64,000 nt of DNA from Litomosoides sigmodontis (GCA_963070105.1 OY718804.1:10493817-10557816); one strand, 5' to 3'. Numbered from the stretch's first letter, positions 12,712-27,660 are shown. Program-made: numbers and translations. The notes: a model not told the origin generated them from the letters alone.

Positions 12712-14172
12712 ATTTCAGAGTTCCTTTTCAATCTTTCGCTCACATTAAAGTAGTACTATGAAGAAAAGCGCTTTAGCTCCTCCGCTTGAAAGTTTCAGCC
12801 GTCAATAATTCAGTTATCAGCAAAGAAATCGCCTCCTTCACTACGTAGATTAATGATTAGCAACTACTTCTGTGAAAAGTTAGAGGAACATGATGTTCAA
12901 TAGAGAGAAAGTGCATTTCAACTTTCCTCACTTATATCATCACCTCACGTCGCCGGTCATTGAACCAGAAATAGCCAAGGTTTGGCACCTGTCCGGTGTT
13001 ACTTTGGTCTCCACGAACATCTGTGACTCTCCTACTTTCAGCGCTTCCATCCTTTCTTCCGTTTCCACCAGGAAGACAATGTTAGTGACAATCACGCTTG
13101 GCATGAACTACTCATGAAACCCATAATACTCTTAAACGAATCCTCTAACACGATACGATTTACGACTTTTCCTAACATCCCTTTTCCGTCTTTACCTTCA
13201 CACCGATGCAGTCGATGACCACTCACTCGAATTTAAGGCAGCTTCTCAACCATAACCGATAGCATCCATTCAATATTTCTCTCTTTTATTCCTACCGGAA
13301 AACCGGAATAATTCCACGTGCTATTCTAGTATTACACATATCTGCGTAGAATAACGCCACCATATTTTCATTGCTCAGAGTGACTAGTCCACAGGATAGA
13401 CTACACTTCCTTGTTTACTTGTTTTATCGTATACAAGGCTTCTGTGAACAGTAATATTATCACTGAATACAGTATAACAACAGCACTAATGAACAGATAT
13501 GATAGCAGCAAACTTCGAAATGTTCAAATTAGCGTAGTAATTTTCAAGTCCCGTGGAGGATGACTGGGCTACGACACACTCATGCGAACTATGTAACAAG
13601 CAATATAAAGTCTTTGATAAAATTTGAATTTGCAAACATTAAAAGTAAAACTCTAGCTGCTACTTTCAGAGGAGTTAGTGGGAAAGTGAGTCATTCATTA
13701 CGAAAGTAATGGCAGTATTAATGATTAAGTATTTCAGTTTTGCAACAGTAAGGTTTTTCAGCTGACATTATAACAAATTCGTAGAGTACAACTAAAGTAT
13801 TTCAGACAAAAAGGAAAGGCTAATGTTAAAGGTGCAGTTACTGTGGAGGAAAATATCTTTGATCGATGTGCTTTTACTCTTAAATCTCTTAAAAAATATC
13901 AGTCAATGATGAAAGATAAAGCAACAATGCTTTCATCTCAAAAATCTGGGAAGTTCATTTGGGAGAAATTTCAAGCGCTACCGTTTATAATTTACATCAA
14001 CCATCAAAATTGTTGTTGAATGATAGAAATACGTTTTTTTTTCTAAAAATATTTTTGCAAGAATAAATTGAGAAGACACAATTCCAAAAGGTGCAACATA
14101 TAAGGTATCGCCCTAGGATTCATCAATTTTCTAGCCATTTAATTTGAAAATTTTCGTTTTCATATTGAGCTC

Positions 14173-14215
14173 TCTCTCTCTCTCCCTGCCATTAAAAGAG
14201 CGGGAGAGAGAGAGA
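14173..14215. repeat. CT/GA hairpin
   Basis: TCTCTCTCTCTCCC and GGGAGAGAGAGAGA form a 14-bp stem with a 15-nt loop. It may simply be facing microsatellites. Confidence 0.8.
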
Positions 14216-17200
14216 TGAATAAATATATTGAGTATGGATTTTCCATTTATCATTCGTGCTTGTGGAAATTCCTATTTCACTAATGAGAACTCTAGCAAGA
14301 CGCGAATACCATACTTTCCTGTTCATCTCTATTATCATTCTTACTTATTTTATCATTACTTATCACACGTTTGCAACGCGTCAAGCGTCAAGCGAGGCAT
14401 TGTTCGTCATTGCAAAACGCATACCTGTCTCCTCTGTAAGTCGATGTTTGTTGGTAAATTGAATTAAATTAAATTTAATAAACATTGAATACAAATATAT
14501 GAAAGAACAGGTGGAATTCTGTTATGGTAATGAGACAATTGTTGGAAGAGATGAACGAAGTGAAGATGTAAACTAGCAGAGCTATTTTATCAAGTAATAA
14601 ATCTTATGCGTTATTTAAGTTAGCAAGTAGTTCATTTTACTCGCAGTATTAGCTACTGAAAACAAACAACACATTTTTATCTCTATTGCGCTATCGTAGT
14701 TTTAAAACTTTTTAAAATATCATTGATAAAATAACCTACGGATGCGGTATTTATATGATTAACTGCAAAATTATGGCTTTTTAAAAGAGTAGCATACGGT
14801 AACATTACTTAGTGTCGAAATTTTATGATAACGAATGAACAAAGCAAACAAAAAGTTGTTCATTACCGGATGAAGTAGAAATGACGAAAGGCTTAGATTA
14901 AATTGCGCTATTTATTGTTAAGAGATTTGAACTAGCTTATCAACAGCAACGAATTTTACTGATCACACTTCGCATTTACTGTCTAAAGAATTGATTTCAG
15001 GAAAGGTGTTGTAAAAGAAATAATTGAAGAGCAAAAAAAAAGATGGATTAGGTGAAAGGAAAAAGGCAGTAAATTTTCCAGAGGTTTTATCTATCTTGCC
15101 AATATGTTGCAGTATGAATTTCGACTTAAAAACACTACAACGACAATGATAGATGGTTTTTAAAATTTAACCTGTGAAGCTGATATTTGAAGTGTTAAAT
15201 GGAAAGCATCAAACAGTGAGGAATTTGGAAAAGGAACGATGAAATAATATTTTCGACACCAAACAAGTAGCAACCTAACGTGCGACGTGCGATACAGGAA
15301 GAGACTTTTTTTTGCTAATAATATGACCTGTTAGCTAGCCGTTGCAGCAATAGCTGCGTGCCGGGAATATTTCTGTCGCCTAAACACTGTCACCTGTGCA
15401 CAGCGGAAACGATCACGTAACGCAGTAATCCAAGCCTTTAGCGCCTCTTCCTATCCAGTCCATTCTGCTCTCAGAATAATTTTTAAATCAGAAAAAAGTC
15501 GAAAATTTCGCATCAAAAAATCACAATTAATTTCTAAAAAAATTATCAACCTTGTTCTATAGCACTTTGAAGTTAACCGCCAATCTTGTAAGAAGAAAAT
15601 TTTTTCCAAAATTCAAAAAATAAATAACAAAAGATCGACGCATAACCGATTGGCGTAATATCGATTTGAAGATGTAATTATCAACAACTTTAAATCGAAA
15701 ATGAAAGGATTTTATTAGTGACAAGCTTTTTGTTTCCTCCGAATTCTCTTCGCTCCGATTGTAATTTCACATACGATAAGCTTACAAAAATATTGAAAGT
15801 GCGAAATAAAGTGTATAAAATTACCACCACTCATGTTCACTTTCCAATGCTACCAAGTACTTATCGTGCAACTGTATCAGAGTGAGAAATTTCAATCTGG
15901 TTATTTTTGAAATTAAAAGAGTTTTTTTTTGTTTCTGAATTTACACAGACAAATGACAATACAAAGGTATGATGTGTGTAGGTGTATAATTCATTCCACA
16001 TTTTCCCACTTCAACAATTGAAAACAATAATAATCGATCTCTTCGAGAGAGAAGGAAGGAAAAAAGGAGACGGAAAATTTCAGATGAAGGAAAGTACTCA
16101 TTAATGTATCGAAAAAAACAACACCACATGAAATTGTTTTCTTAAAAGAAAAACCGATGAGTGCTTCACGCGAAACCTTTTGAAATGTTTCGGAAGCAAT
16201 CAGTAAATTATGTCAGAAAATTTTGCTTCCTTTCCTTTTTGTTTTTTTTTTTCATTCTCTTTTTCATTTTCTGCAAGAATATTTCTACATGTAAAGTAAG
16301 TGATAATTTAATGAAATATTTGAAATTTTATATTTGTGAAAAAAAAGCAAATGAATGAACGAGTTTAAAATTTAACGCTACCAGCAATTTTTGTATGATA
16401 GCACGGAAAGGTTTAGAATAAGTTGAAATTTACATCATCTTACCATCGTCATTTAAATTTAGTCTAACGTTCGTTTTCAATTAAGAATTATTTCATAAAT
16501 TTTCAAATATTAGAAAGTAAATAATTGTTATCTTAATGGCAATGTCATTGTAGTGACATATCAAATTTGCAATTAAACTTCAGTTGCTAGCAAATTTTAG
16601 CTTAAAATTTATCGATACCTTAGTAATAATTATAATATTCCTTAATTCTATTCTTCATTTATTTCACATTTAATGTGCTGAATGTGCATATGATTGTGAA
16701 GAAACTATGACCGATAAATTACAAAGCATTGTAGTCAAAATTTGCATATCAAAGGTTCCATGCCTAATTAATAATACTTAATGTAAATTCAATACCTGTA
16801 TTTCATTATATAATATTTCTATTTTCAAAAAAAATTTGTGTGTGTGTAGTTAGTGGTGTGAGTTTCCAAGTGTTAATGAATTGGAATAATAATTAGCTAA
16901 TCATTAGAGCTTAAAAAAATGAAATGAAATTGAACTGGTGAAGTTTGAAACAAATTTAGATGAAACAAATAAAGTTGAAAGCATACATTTCGACATTTAA
17001 TTGTTTCATTTTTCGAAATGAATTTAAATTTAAAAAAGAAGTTACCCGACCAGATGAGCAATTCAAATGTGCCTTTGAAATTGTGGTCAGACGAAAGATT
17101 ACGTTAAAACGGTTGTTCTCTAATCCGATTAGTTAATAAAACCTCGGAAACAATTTCATTGCATGATTATTGAAAATTATTGCATTTCATGTTTGTCGGC

Positions 17201-20200
17201 GACACTTCTTAAAATTTGAATATTGAATGAAATACTTCTCACAATCCGCCTGTTGCAATAGACCGTGGACCGCGATGTTATAGCATAAGCATAGCATAAA
17301 TCAGTTCAAATCGGACAAGAAGAGACAAGTCGGCGAGAAACAAGCAGATGATGCCGGGAACCGGGAGCGGCACAGCTCCTTTGAACTGAGATTTCACTCC
17401 TGAATTTTCAATTTTCCACTCATCGATGAGAACAAAGAACGCACTGAGCAAATGGTCTCCGCATTCTTATCGATTGCTAATAGGAGGGTAACGTTTTGCT
17501 CATATATTTGTGAATATGGTAAGATCGATCTTAACAATTATTGCAGCTGATCACTTCATCGATGGGCTGTTGGGAGATTCAGTAGACGTTGAAATAGGCC
17601 AGAGACAAATAGAAGAAAGTTTGGTTTAAATAAGTGAAAAGTGAAATATTAAAATTATAAGCGAAAGTAATCCATGAAATGATTTACCTCTGGCAAGGAG
17701 GGAATTCATTATCATTGCCATAACACCTTCCACAATACCGATTACGACAACTTTTACTGCCATGTGGTACCTTGCATAATTTGTGTGACACCTGAAATTG
17801 CCAAACAAGGAACAATAGCGGCACTTTTGAAATTATACGACATTTTTTACGCAATTAAAATCTCGTAAATCCAATTAAATTTTATAAGAGCGGTTCGAGC
17901 GAAGAAAGTGTGATTAGAAGAAAAGAGAAAAGCCTTTTGCGATTTCAAATTTTAAAAATGAAGCTTATCATCGCACATATTGTACTAATTCATTCCTGAT
18001 AAATAACTGCATCATTTCAAAAATTTTTTCCCACTATCTAATAAAGTAGTTGATTCCAAAAATTTATCAACATAATTATTTAGCATTGCAATATCACCAT
18101 TTTTTTTTTGAAAATGAGTTCGGACGACGTCTGTGATAAAACTTAACTTACTAGTGATATCAGCCAAATTATACTTTCATTCTCTGGGCGGTCATTTTTT
18201 AACAAATTTTAATCACTCATAGATGAAATGATTCCTTCGCCTTCATAATACTACGATAACTCTCTCGAGCTTTCGATATTGCGATTAGTAATTTTGAGCT
18301 TTCTCGTAATCAACAATATCTAGAAGTACATTGTCTTACATTAATGAGCACATTGATTAATTTCAAATAATTAAAGCTAACATTTCGGCCGTCGATAGAA
18401 CTGGCAGAACAATAACCTCTGAATAAAATTTTTCAACATTATTGAATAAATCATTTAGTCAAAATTCTGCTAATATTATTGAAATTGTTGGAATTTGTAG
18501 CGTCCCAGAAAGATCAGGGAAAATTCTGATCAATGAATTGTAAATTTTAGAAAGATTAGATTAAATTGAAGTGAAACTGTAATGGCGCAGCAAAACTCAT
18601 GCATTCATTCAAATGATAAACTTTCCCAGAAGCCATGTTCAATTGAAGTGATCCGACGTGAAGTGATCAAACAGCTATGCTAATATTACGTAGAAATAAA
18701 TGTTGCTAATCATTTCGGCTGCATTTTTTACTCTCTGTTAGATGTCATGAATAATCCCATTAAATTATTTTTTTTTAAACGAAGTTTTCATTTCAATGAT
18801 AGCGGGATTTTTCTTTTCGGTGAAGACGAAACGAGCGAACTTGTCATACCTCCAAGGAATTCAAATTGCAAAAAAAACTACAATTTTTATCAAAATTCGA
18901 TGAAAATGATGACGTGAAACACGTATATGTGAAGTTGTGCTTTGCTGTTCTCCGTTCGAGTCTCCACGTTAGGGCTAGAATTGAACCATGCAGAAGCTCC
19001 GAGAATTATAGGATCTGTGCAGCGCAAAATTTGCGTGATTTTAGTAAAAACTTACTGTATTTCTAACTCTTTAACTGTTATAGAGTATTTCTACCCAGTT
19101 TTAGCACTTTCCTTCTGTTTTACAAAATAATGCGGGTTTTTTAAAAAATAATTTCATAAAATTTCAAAAATAGCCTCTGCAAATGCATCATGTTTACCAA
19201 GGAGGCAAAATGATCGAATAGATATGGATTCATGTGAATGGAGAAAGGCATCTAAATGTCGTATTGAAATAGAATTTTAAATTCAATTTTGTTCAAATAA
19301 TTTTTGAAATCAAGTTCGAATTTTACTATGATCTAATTAAAAAACCATTTAATTCGTTTACAAAATCAAGGGCATTAATTTAGAGCTCTTTTTTTTCCAC
19401 TCCCAAATCGCATTTCATCTCTATCAATCTTTAGTAGTGCAATGCCTTTGAAGATAAAAACTCTTTCTTGTTTCACTCTCACACTTTTCGTTTTCAGCCA
19501 AATTCAAAGAGCAATAATTCAATGACTTGTTGGAAATAAATAATCTATTTCGCCTTTGATGTTGCCCCCTAAATCTGCTTCTGGAATAGCTTCAGGATTC
19601 CGTCACTCGCCCTTCTACCAAAACATTGTAATAGCACTGCCTTCCCTCACACTCCTCCTGGTCAAGCGACTATCTCACTAATTATCAGTAACTTTCTTCC
19701 AGGTCATTAATAAGGCTCTGAGGGTATAAGAGTAAGAGTTGTAGTACAGTTAGTTACTTACTGCGTGTCATACGTCTACGATATGATAGCAACAACACAT
19801 TCACCAAAGCATTCGTTCAGTTCATAAATTCAGGTTGCTCATTAAGCAAATCAGAAATTCGAAAACTTTCACAACAGAGATTGCTAAAGTGATAAAATGT
19901 GATATCATCATCACAGCACAACTTGTTATTGCTTTCATTGCGATTCAACATTCCATTAATCAATAAAATTAGATGTTAATGATAAGCTTCACTTTTTCAT
20001 AATATTTCAAAAATTCCGAAACACACGAAATACAAAGTGTCGGGCCGCAACTTCCAGTTTCATTTCACCGCATTTAAACTTATTTGACATTTAGAGGACT
20101 ACCCAACTTTTTGTCAAACATTTTGGTTGATGAATAAGAGAGAAATTCTCTGCTTCCTTAGCACATTCACTTTAAGTATTATAAAATAATAAAATGCATG

Positions 20201-21174
20201 ATTAAGGGATCAACAATTGCAATAGTTTCAAATTTCTAGAAAAACCTCTAATAAAAGAGAATGCATTTGCACTAACAACGATTACACTATTCCTAATGGT
20301 TGTAAAAAATGTAAATAATTAAAATTAAAATTGAAACTTCAACAACACTTAACAAAACTTCGCTATTTTACGTTTCTTAGCTGAATTCGAAAAAGCACAG
20401 GGGGAAAGAGAGATGATTGAAACCATGAAAGAGGGAAAATGTGGAAAAAAGTGAAACAACAATAATGGCGCAAAAGTATGAGACATTTGTGTGCATTTCT
20501 TCTTACCGTACCTCTCTCATTACGCTTATTATACCTGTCTCTCCGTTATCCCGTCTACCTCAGCCATCCTTCCGTTACTGTGGTATTTCACTTACGCCTC
20601 CATTGTTACGGATATTTTTAAGCGAAGTCACTTATGATTAATCCTTCAAATTTTTTACTTATCAAATTTAATTTGATAAATTATTCAAAAATTTTTATTA
20701 TTTTCTTATTATTAAAAATTTTGTATTATTCAAACAAAGCAGCTTGACAGATCGATTCCCTGGCTATTTCAATTACATTTCGCTTATTTTAAACAAATTA
20801 TGAAAGCACTCAATATGAATGATATGATACTCAAATACGATTTTGATAAATGAAACCTAACTTTCGCATATGATAGTAAAGAAACCATAAATTAAAGCTT
20901 TTAATTTCTCTCCTCCTCCTTTTTTTCACTAAATGCACCCTTTTCGTTGTTTATTAAAATGAATTTGCATAAAGCAATTTGCCGGAATTCATTTCATTAA
21001 ATTTGAATAGCAAGGAAGGGTTGCTATCTGATGAGTAGCCTCACGTCATTGCGCAAGTTTTTACTAAAGAAAACACGAAAAGTATTGTTTGATTGCAGGT
21101 AAGTCTGATCAGATGACAACAAAATATTTAAAAAAAAAACCAAACATTTTGTTGTTTCTTTTCTTATACCAAAA

Positions 21175-21210
21175 CTCCCTCTCTCCCTCTCTCTCTCTCT
21201 CTCTCTCTGT
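21175..21210 (+). repeat. (CT)n microsatellite
   Basis: A CT run with CCCT interruptions in the intergenic interval. Confidence 0.9.
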
Positions 21211-22720
21211 CTGTGCAAATCTAGTTAAATCTCATAAATCTGCTTTTACTGAAACGTTGCAGGAAATAAAATTTATAGCATAAATGGAAGTATTTCTCAC
21301 TCTAACAATTAATTAAAAAAAATGCTGTTGATAGATGGAAATTTCATTTCTCAAGTTTATTCAGTTTGCTATACCTCTTAGTTTGATATTAAATTTTTCA
21401 ATTATAACTTCAAATTATTTATTTCACCGCTTTTTTGCAAATCATTATGCCAGTCATTTTATTCCATTCATTGTGTTAGTAAGTTCTCAAGTGCCATGGA
21501 ATTTCATGCTGATATTAAGCAGCCTTTCAGGTAAAATGATAAATAAGTAAGGACAATGAATAATTTTGAAGAATTTGAAATTATCTGAAAGTATTAACCT
21601 ATGAAATGGTTAGGTCAATCGATTTTATCTTGTCCACTTGCACAGGTCACAACTACTAAACGGAATTTACAGAACTTCTTCCTTCTGTAAACCTCTTCCG
21701 ATTGTAAACCAAGAAATAAGGGCCAACTTTACTTAGTTTAAGGAGCAAAAGCACTATTATCGTATCGATATCGACGGGTGTCGTCAAAATTCTCCGCCTG
21801 CTTGCAACAAAAGTTCAATGAAAAATGACCAAAGGCGCTTTGACCCCCAATTGCTTGTTGATCTGTTAGTAACTTTAATTTCGCTACTTTTGCAAAATTT
21901 TAGTTCCACTTAGATAATGTTGAATTCGTGCGAATAAAGTTTTGCTTGTCTTATTAAAATTGTGCTTGGAAATTAATTGCAGTATGGAAATGAAGGAAAT
22001 TGCGTTCCTCAACAATTAAAGCGAACACGGATACGAAAAAATTAAGGCAACCGACAAAGCGACACTGAAAATTAGAGCAAATCATAAATCGTAAGAGAAG
22101 AAGAATAATTAAATAAATCAAATATTTTTCAAAATTATCCATTGATGATTTCTCACGAAAGGAGCAATCCAAAAATTGCGAACGCTTTCATTAAAATTAT
22201 TTCGAATATTTCAATGAACTAACAATAATAATAGCTATAATTATGAATTGAATTTGAGGACAGAATTAACAAAAAAGTTTGAAGGCATGGATTTTTGCAA
22301 TTTCTTTAAAGCTTTCAAATTAGCTATCTGAAAACTAATCAATCAAATATTACAACAATCAATGCATCCTAAATCAAAATTTGAGCACTGATAATTATGC
22401 TTAAAATTTTAGTAAATAAAATTGGTGCGTAAATTTGCGAAATTATTACAGTATAATTGTGCTTAAAAGAGAAGTCAAGAAATGATTGGTTCAACTTTGT
22501 GTTCAAGTGACTAATAACTGTGAGCTTCTGACGAGATAATCAGAAGATCAATCTATCAAGCTAAATTTGATGATTAGATGATAAATGTAAGCACATTGTG
22601 CTAAGCTATTTTTTATTTCACACGCGCGGTATGTGGAAATTTCATTTTTATTAACAAGCGGGTGAATTTAACTGAGATAATTCTCACGCTCAATCATGCA
22701 ACGAACATCTTCTTGATAAG

Positions 22721-22790
22721 TGATATGATATGATATGATATGATATGATATGATATGATATGATATGATATGATATGATATGATATGATA
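22721..22790 (+). repeat. Pentanucleotide microsatellite (TGATA)14
   Basis: Fourteen uninterrupted TGATA units are visible. Confidence 0.95.
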
Positions 22791-23265
22791 TTCATGACGA
22801 TAGCATGAAGTGAGAGAGAGGTATGAATGGATCGTTAAGAAGGAAGTGACACTCATTTATGCTGCCTAATTAATAGTTTGAAATTGTATGCTTGTTATAA
22901 TTCATTCGTAGTAATTTCAACCGAATGCAATTATCAAACTTATTAGCTTCAAATTACCTACTAGCAATGAAAGTAGAAATTTTAAAATGTGGAAATACTG
23001 TGTGAAGTTATTAATGGAATTCAAAGTCCATTTCACTACGAGAAGGCTACATTGTAATTTCAATGTTCTTGCCCGAATCGAAGCAAAAATCCCTCTTCTA
23101 CGAAACGTGCAAATGCAGTTATTTTGATTAATTATGATTCCTATTGTAATAATTTATACAAAATTCATTAATAATGATTTATGTATTTGAATTTTTCGAA
23201 TTTGCTGTTTGGATTTCTATTGATGCTTAACCTACACAACTACCACTGCTCCTGCTCATTTTTCT

Positions 23266-23281
23266 TTGATCGATCGATCAA
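23266..23281. promoter_or_regulatory. 16-bp palindrome with two PBC-Hox-like sites
   Basis: TTGATCGATCGATCAA is fully self-complementary and contains TGATCGAT on each strand. This fits the TGATNNAT core of PBC-Hox composite sites. The regulatory role is inferred. Confidence 0.4.
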
Positions 23282-24554
23282 TCTCTCGTTCATTTTCGAG
23301 AAAGTTCAAAATTCGTCAATGTTAAATCATATTACATAATTTTAATTTTGCCAGAATTAAACGAAAACGAAAATTTTCAATTAATTTATACCGTGAAATA
23401 TAAACCACCGAAGTGATATTTTTACTCGAAAATGAATTTTGCTCACTTTTAAAAGTCAGAAAATGAAACAGCGATAAGCAGAAAAATCCTTTACTTCTCT
23501 AATCACTTAATCTTACCAAATTTCTATCAGTTAATTGCTTTTCACAATTTCTCTGGAAATTTCAGCACAAATAAAATGAGCGGAATGGAATGTATTATAA
23601 TTCAAACGGTCTTATTAGCTAACCTTTATCTAATTTTGCTAAAACAAATGGATTGATAGCTATTTTCAGCAATAATTAGCTTAAGTGAATTTAGCCAATC
23701 ACAAGTCACTGATAACATTTACTGTTTTGATTGAGAAGAGCAGCGTACAATTCACGTCGTTGTGAGGTGGAACTGTTGATAAATCATATCGCCCACCAGT
23801 ACGGTTCCGGTATTTTAAAGTTGACATTTCACAGCGACGTATATTACCTTTCTCAACTGCTCGACGTTCGAAGTCATTTCCATCTTCGATATTCGGGGCG
23901 GTATGTGAACTGAGAAGGATGAATTTACTAGTAACTAAGTTTACTGCATCGTCTGGTAATTGATAATCAGGTAATAATATATCCATTAATTTTTTTTTTA
24001 AATTTGAAAAATCTCCCACCAATTCTGCATAGAGGAAAAAATTTTTCGCAAAATTCAGGCAACAATTGAAACTTGAAAAAATTGTACAGTGTGCTGCTAT
24101 TGTTACCTACAAATTAGGTTGAAGTGGAAATTCAAGAAGTAGTGCTTATTTCAGCTAGTCATATCTGCTAAAAATACTGTTATTTCTTTCATTTAGCTAA
24201 AATTTGATTTCAATGGAATCTATCAAACTGTTCGACTAATTGACAAAAAAAAAAAGGAAGAAGGGAAGAAAGGAAGGAGGATGAACAGATCGTAGAAATT
24301 CAGCAAATGAACTGGAGAAGTTGCAACTAATCGTTTTTAAATAGGAAAATATCATTTGAATGAATGAGGGTGAGATAATAAAAATTTATTGACACACGCA
24401 AAAGCATTAAGAAATAACATAAAATTGTTACATATATCATTTAATTAGAGAAAAAAAAAGCGAAATTTTTAATCGTAAAAGTTACGCTACGATGAAATGA
24501 ATACTGTCAGTTAGACTTACGCATTGCACGTGTGAAGTTAGCAAACAGATAATA

Positions 24555-24592
24555 CAGTTATCAGCGAAGCACCAATGCATCGCTGATAACTG
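24555..24592. repeat. 13-bp inverted repeat built of GATA-type sites
   Basis: CAGTTATCAGCGA and TCGCTGATAACTG are perfect reverse complements around a 12-nt loop. CTGATAACTGATAAG at the right arm adds a third GATAA. Confidence 0.85.
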
Positions 24593-25765
24593 ATAAGATG
24601 AAATGAAAACAGCTAGGCTTACAGCAAGCACGCAACATCATTGTAATCTTCTCAAAGGTAAAATCTCAATTACTTATGTGATAAATAAAGCAAAATTTCA
24701 ATAGATTTACTTGCAGCATTTTAGGTTTGAATTTTAAATTAATCATATTACTATGGGCATAATTTAGAAATTTAATTAACAGCTTCTCAATTAGTTCAGC
24801 TTGCTGTTCCTAGTATTCAGAAAAAAGAGCAGAATTTGATGGAACAGATCGAGTCCGTCCATTCGTTCGCTCCGCATTCTCGCGTGTTATCAAGTTTTTC
24901 TTTTGAAATAGATAATTGCGGAAGGTGCTGAGGAACATTCAGGAAAATGCAAAAAAAAAGTTGTCTAACTATCTAAATTTTAAATTTGCTTCAATTCCCT
25001 CTCTTGTACTGTAACACTTTAATTGTGTGTTCGAATGTTTTAACTACTTTTATGTTTCCGTCCACAGATGGATCTGCTAGCAAACTTTCATCTGCAGATG
25101 TTCATGCAATCACTTTTGCAACGAAGGAATTTAATTAGCTAATTAAGGATTTCATAATTGCTATTATCAAGCCGTTCAATCAATCACTTTCAATTCTTTC
25201 TTTCTTCTAGGTGAAGAATTAAATGGGATAAAGTGATAGACATTTGTTTAATTCAATTGTAAGGTTACTTCTTCACTATATTTCCATATATTTTTTCATG
25301 CTATTTTTCCGCCATTTCACTGTGCAAAATTTGCAAGTGAAATTTTTTCTCCTTTCTTTTTGCTGTAGAATTTTGGCCATGGAGTTTTCTGTCGCTTTTT
25401 TTTTCTTTCATTTCAAACCGAAATAGTTTTGTTGTTTATTTGGTCGCCGATCGGTTCCGTCCTGTACTTCCATATATCTTCCATATTCCAATGTATCTTT
25501 TGTCAAAACTAAGAGGAAGAGGTAGGTACGCCATATTCCCGTCGTCTTCGAAACTTCTTTTGATGCTAAGCGACAAACATCGTGTTGTTCTCCCTTCATC
25601 GTCAACATCTCAAAGGTGGTCTCCGACACCTATTCATTCCATCTTGCCAGTTCCCTTTTAGTTCTTATTTATTTGTAACTGATTAAATAAAATAGGCCTT
25701 CAAAGAATTGGTGTGAGATATTGGAGATTTGAGATGATAAGAGATATTAGGAATATAACAGGTTA

Positions 25766-25795
25766 AGTAGTAGTAGTAGTAGGAGTAGGAGTAGC
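25766..25795 (+). repeat. (AGT)n / (AGGAGT)n repeat
   Basis: A short AGT array with AGG variants. Confidence 0.9.
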
Positions 25796-27660
25796 TATCA
25801 ACGTCAATTCACAATTCCCATTTGTTATCGCATTTTAACAGCTCATAAAAACGTCAGTTATTATTTGTATTCACGTCAGCCACCTCTCACTGTCACCGCC
25901 ATCCACCCGCGAACCTTATTTTGTCAACGAATTATCAGAAACGAAAAAGAGAGAGAGAGAGAGAGAGGAGTACTCCAAGGGAAAAAAATAAGAATTTTGT
26001 TGTCAAATATATTATACATGCATTGATCATCCTATCGACGACCCCTCTTTTTCCTTCTAAAAATTAGAACAGAAATTTTGAAGTTTACTAAGACTTAGCA
26101 TACTGATGAAAAGCTATTCAAAATTTTTACCCTTCATGGCGCTTAAAATATTTATAAAATAATTATCAACAAAAATAAACAATGCGATGATAAGTGAGAT
26201 GAAAAAAAACGATTAATCATTAATAATTTAGCATCGAATGAAATCTACGCGAAGTTTAACTGACGAAAAGAGAATTTTTAAAATTTCTTTATCGTTCACC
26301 AACTGAAAGAAAATTTTAAGCTAAAATAATCAGTGCATGTCATTCATCACAATACTCAAACTGATTAATTTAATTCATTTCAGTGAGTTCGAGAAATTAA
26401 GATAAGTGAGATTAGTTCTTAATTTGATACACTCATACTCATACAAGCCTGATGTTACAATGTTTTTTTTTGAATTTCAGTGTTAGAAGAGTAAAAATCA
26501 CTGCAATGCTACTTTAAAAATTAATGGAAAGTTATCAATTTTTTTTTTAAATTTTTGAATAGTAATTGCAGAGCACCGTCATTTGCAAGAATCTCAATGG
26601 AATACTTAAAAAAACATTTGTAGTAATTTCAAAAGGAAAACTTTAATTCATTAATTGATGCCTTTAAGGAATTGAAGTTATGAAGAATGTAATTCTAGAA
26701 TTATAATCTTCCAGCAATTATCAGTGTGAAAAGCTTCAGGCACTCAGCTGTCTTATCATTTATCACGTGAAGGTGAGAAACTTCCAGTTCAATTGCCTGC
26801 ACATTTCCTTTGATTGGAGGAGGTATTTTACTACTAAATGTTATTTACATCTTGTTAAAAACATGTGGTAACGAACATACCACTACTACTGCATTAACTG
26901 TTGACATTTGAAATAATTTGAAATTGTGAAAAGTTTTAAGATTTCTTATAAAATTTGATGATGTATGAAGATAAAACTAACGAAGACCTAAAAATGTTAC
27001 CCTCAAGAATTTAAGATTTAATCAATTAGTTGCAGTTATACCGTATCGTATTTTGTTTTAGATTTCTTAGATTCTAATCCAAGAAGTTTTAACTTTTTGC
27101 TCTTTGCGACCACACCTATTATTTGTAGAATTTATAAATTAATTGCTCATTGTTAGTTCGATTAGCACAAATTTCGTTAAGCAACTTAAAACTACCGGTC
27201 GTCTTGCACTTCGTTTCAAACACTACGCACCATATGATCAAAAATGCTTTCAGCTTTAAGGTACTTGGAGATGTTTGCTTCCAAAAAAAAAAATTATGCT
27301 ATCTCGTTAGTGCTCAACTTACATTTAAATCTCGTGTTGATGTCATCTATTCGGAGCTTGTGATAGCTTTAGCAACTTATTTTTCATTCAAACAAATTTG
27401 AAACTTTTTCGTCTCAAAAATATAATTTGATTTTAATTAAGAAAGAAAAAAACAACTAAAGGCATTTAAATTATATTACATCAAATACGTTCAGGAAAAA
27501 AAAAACATCTGCGTCTGTATGCCTGAGTGTCTGTCTGCGTTGGTTAGTTAGGTTTTACATATGTGTCGTATCACTCGGAAAAGGGAAATTTATCACAAAC
27601 AATGAGTGTCGGCATTTTCTCTTTGATGTTCCTGAAGGCAGTATACGGTAATAGGAACAA

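Noticed and set aside
23699..24022. 107-codon minus-strand open frame in a GC-richer patch
   Set aside because: It opens from TTG rather than ATG, is matched by a frame on the other strand, and shows no recognisable motif.
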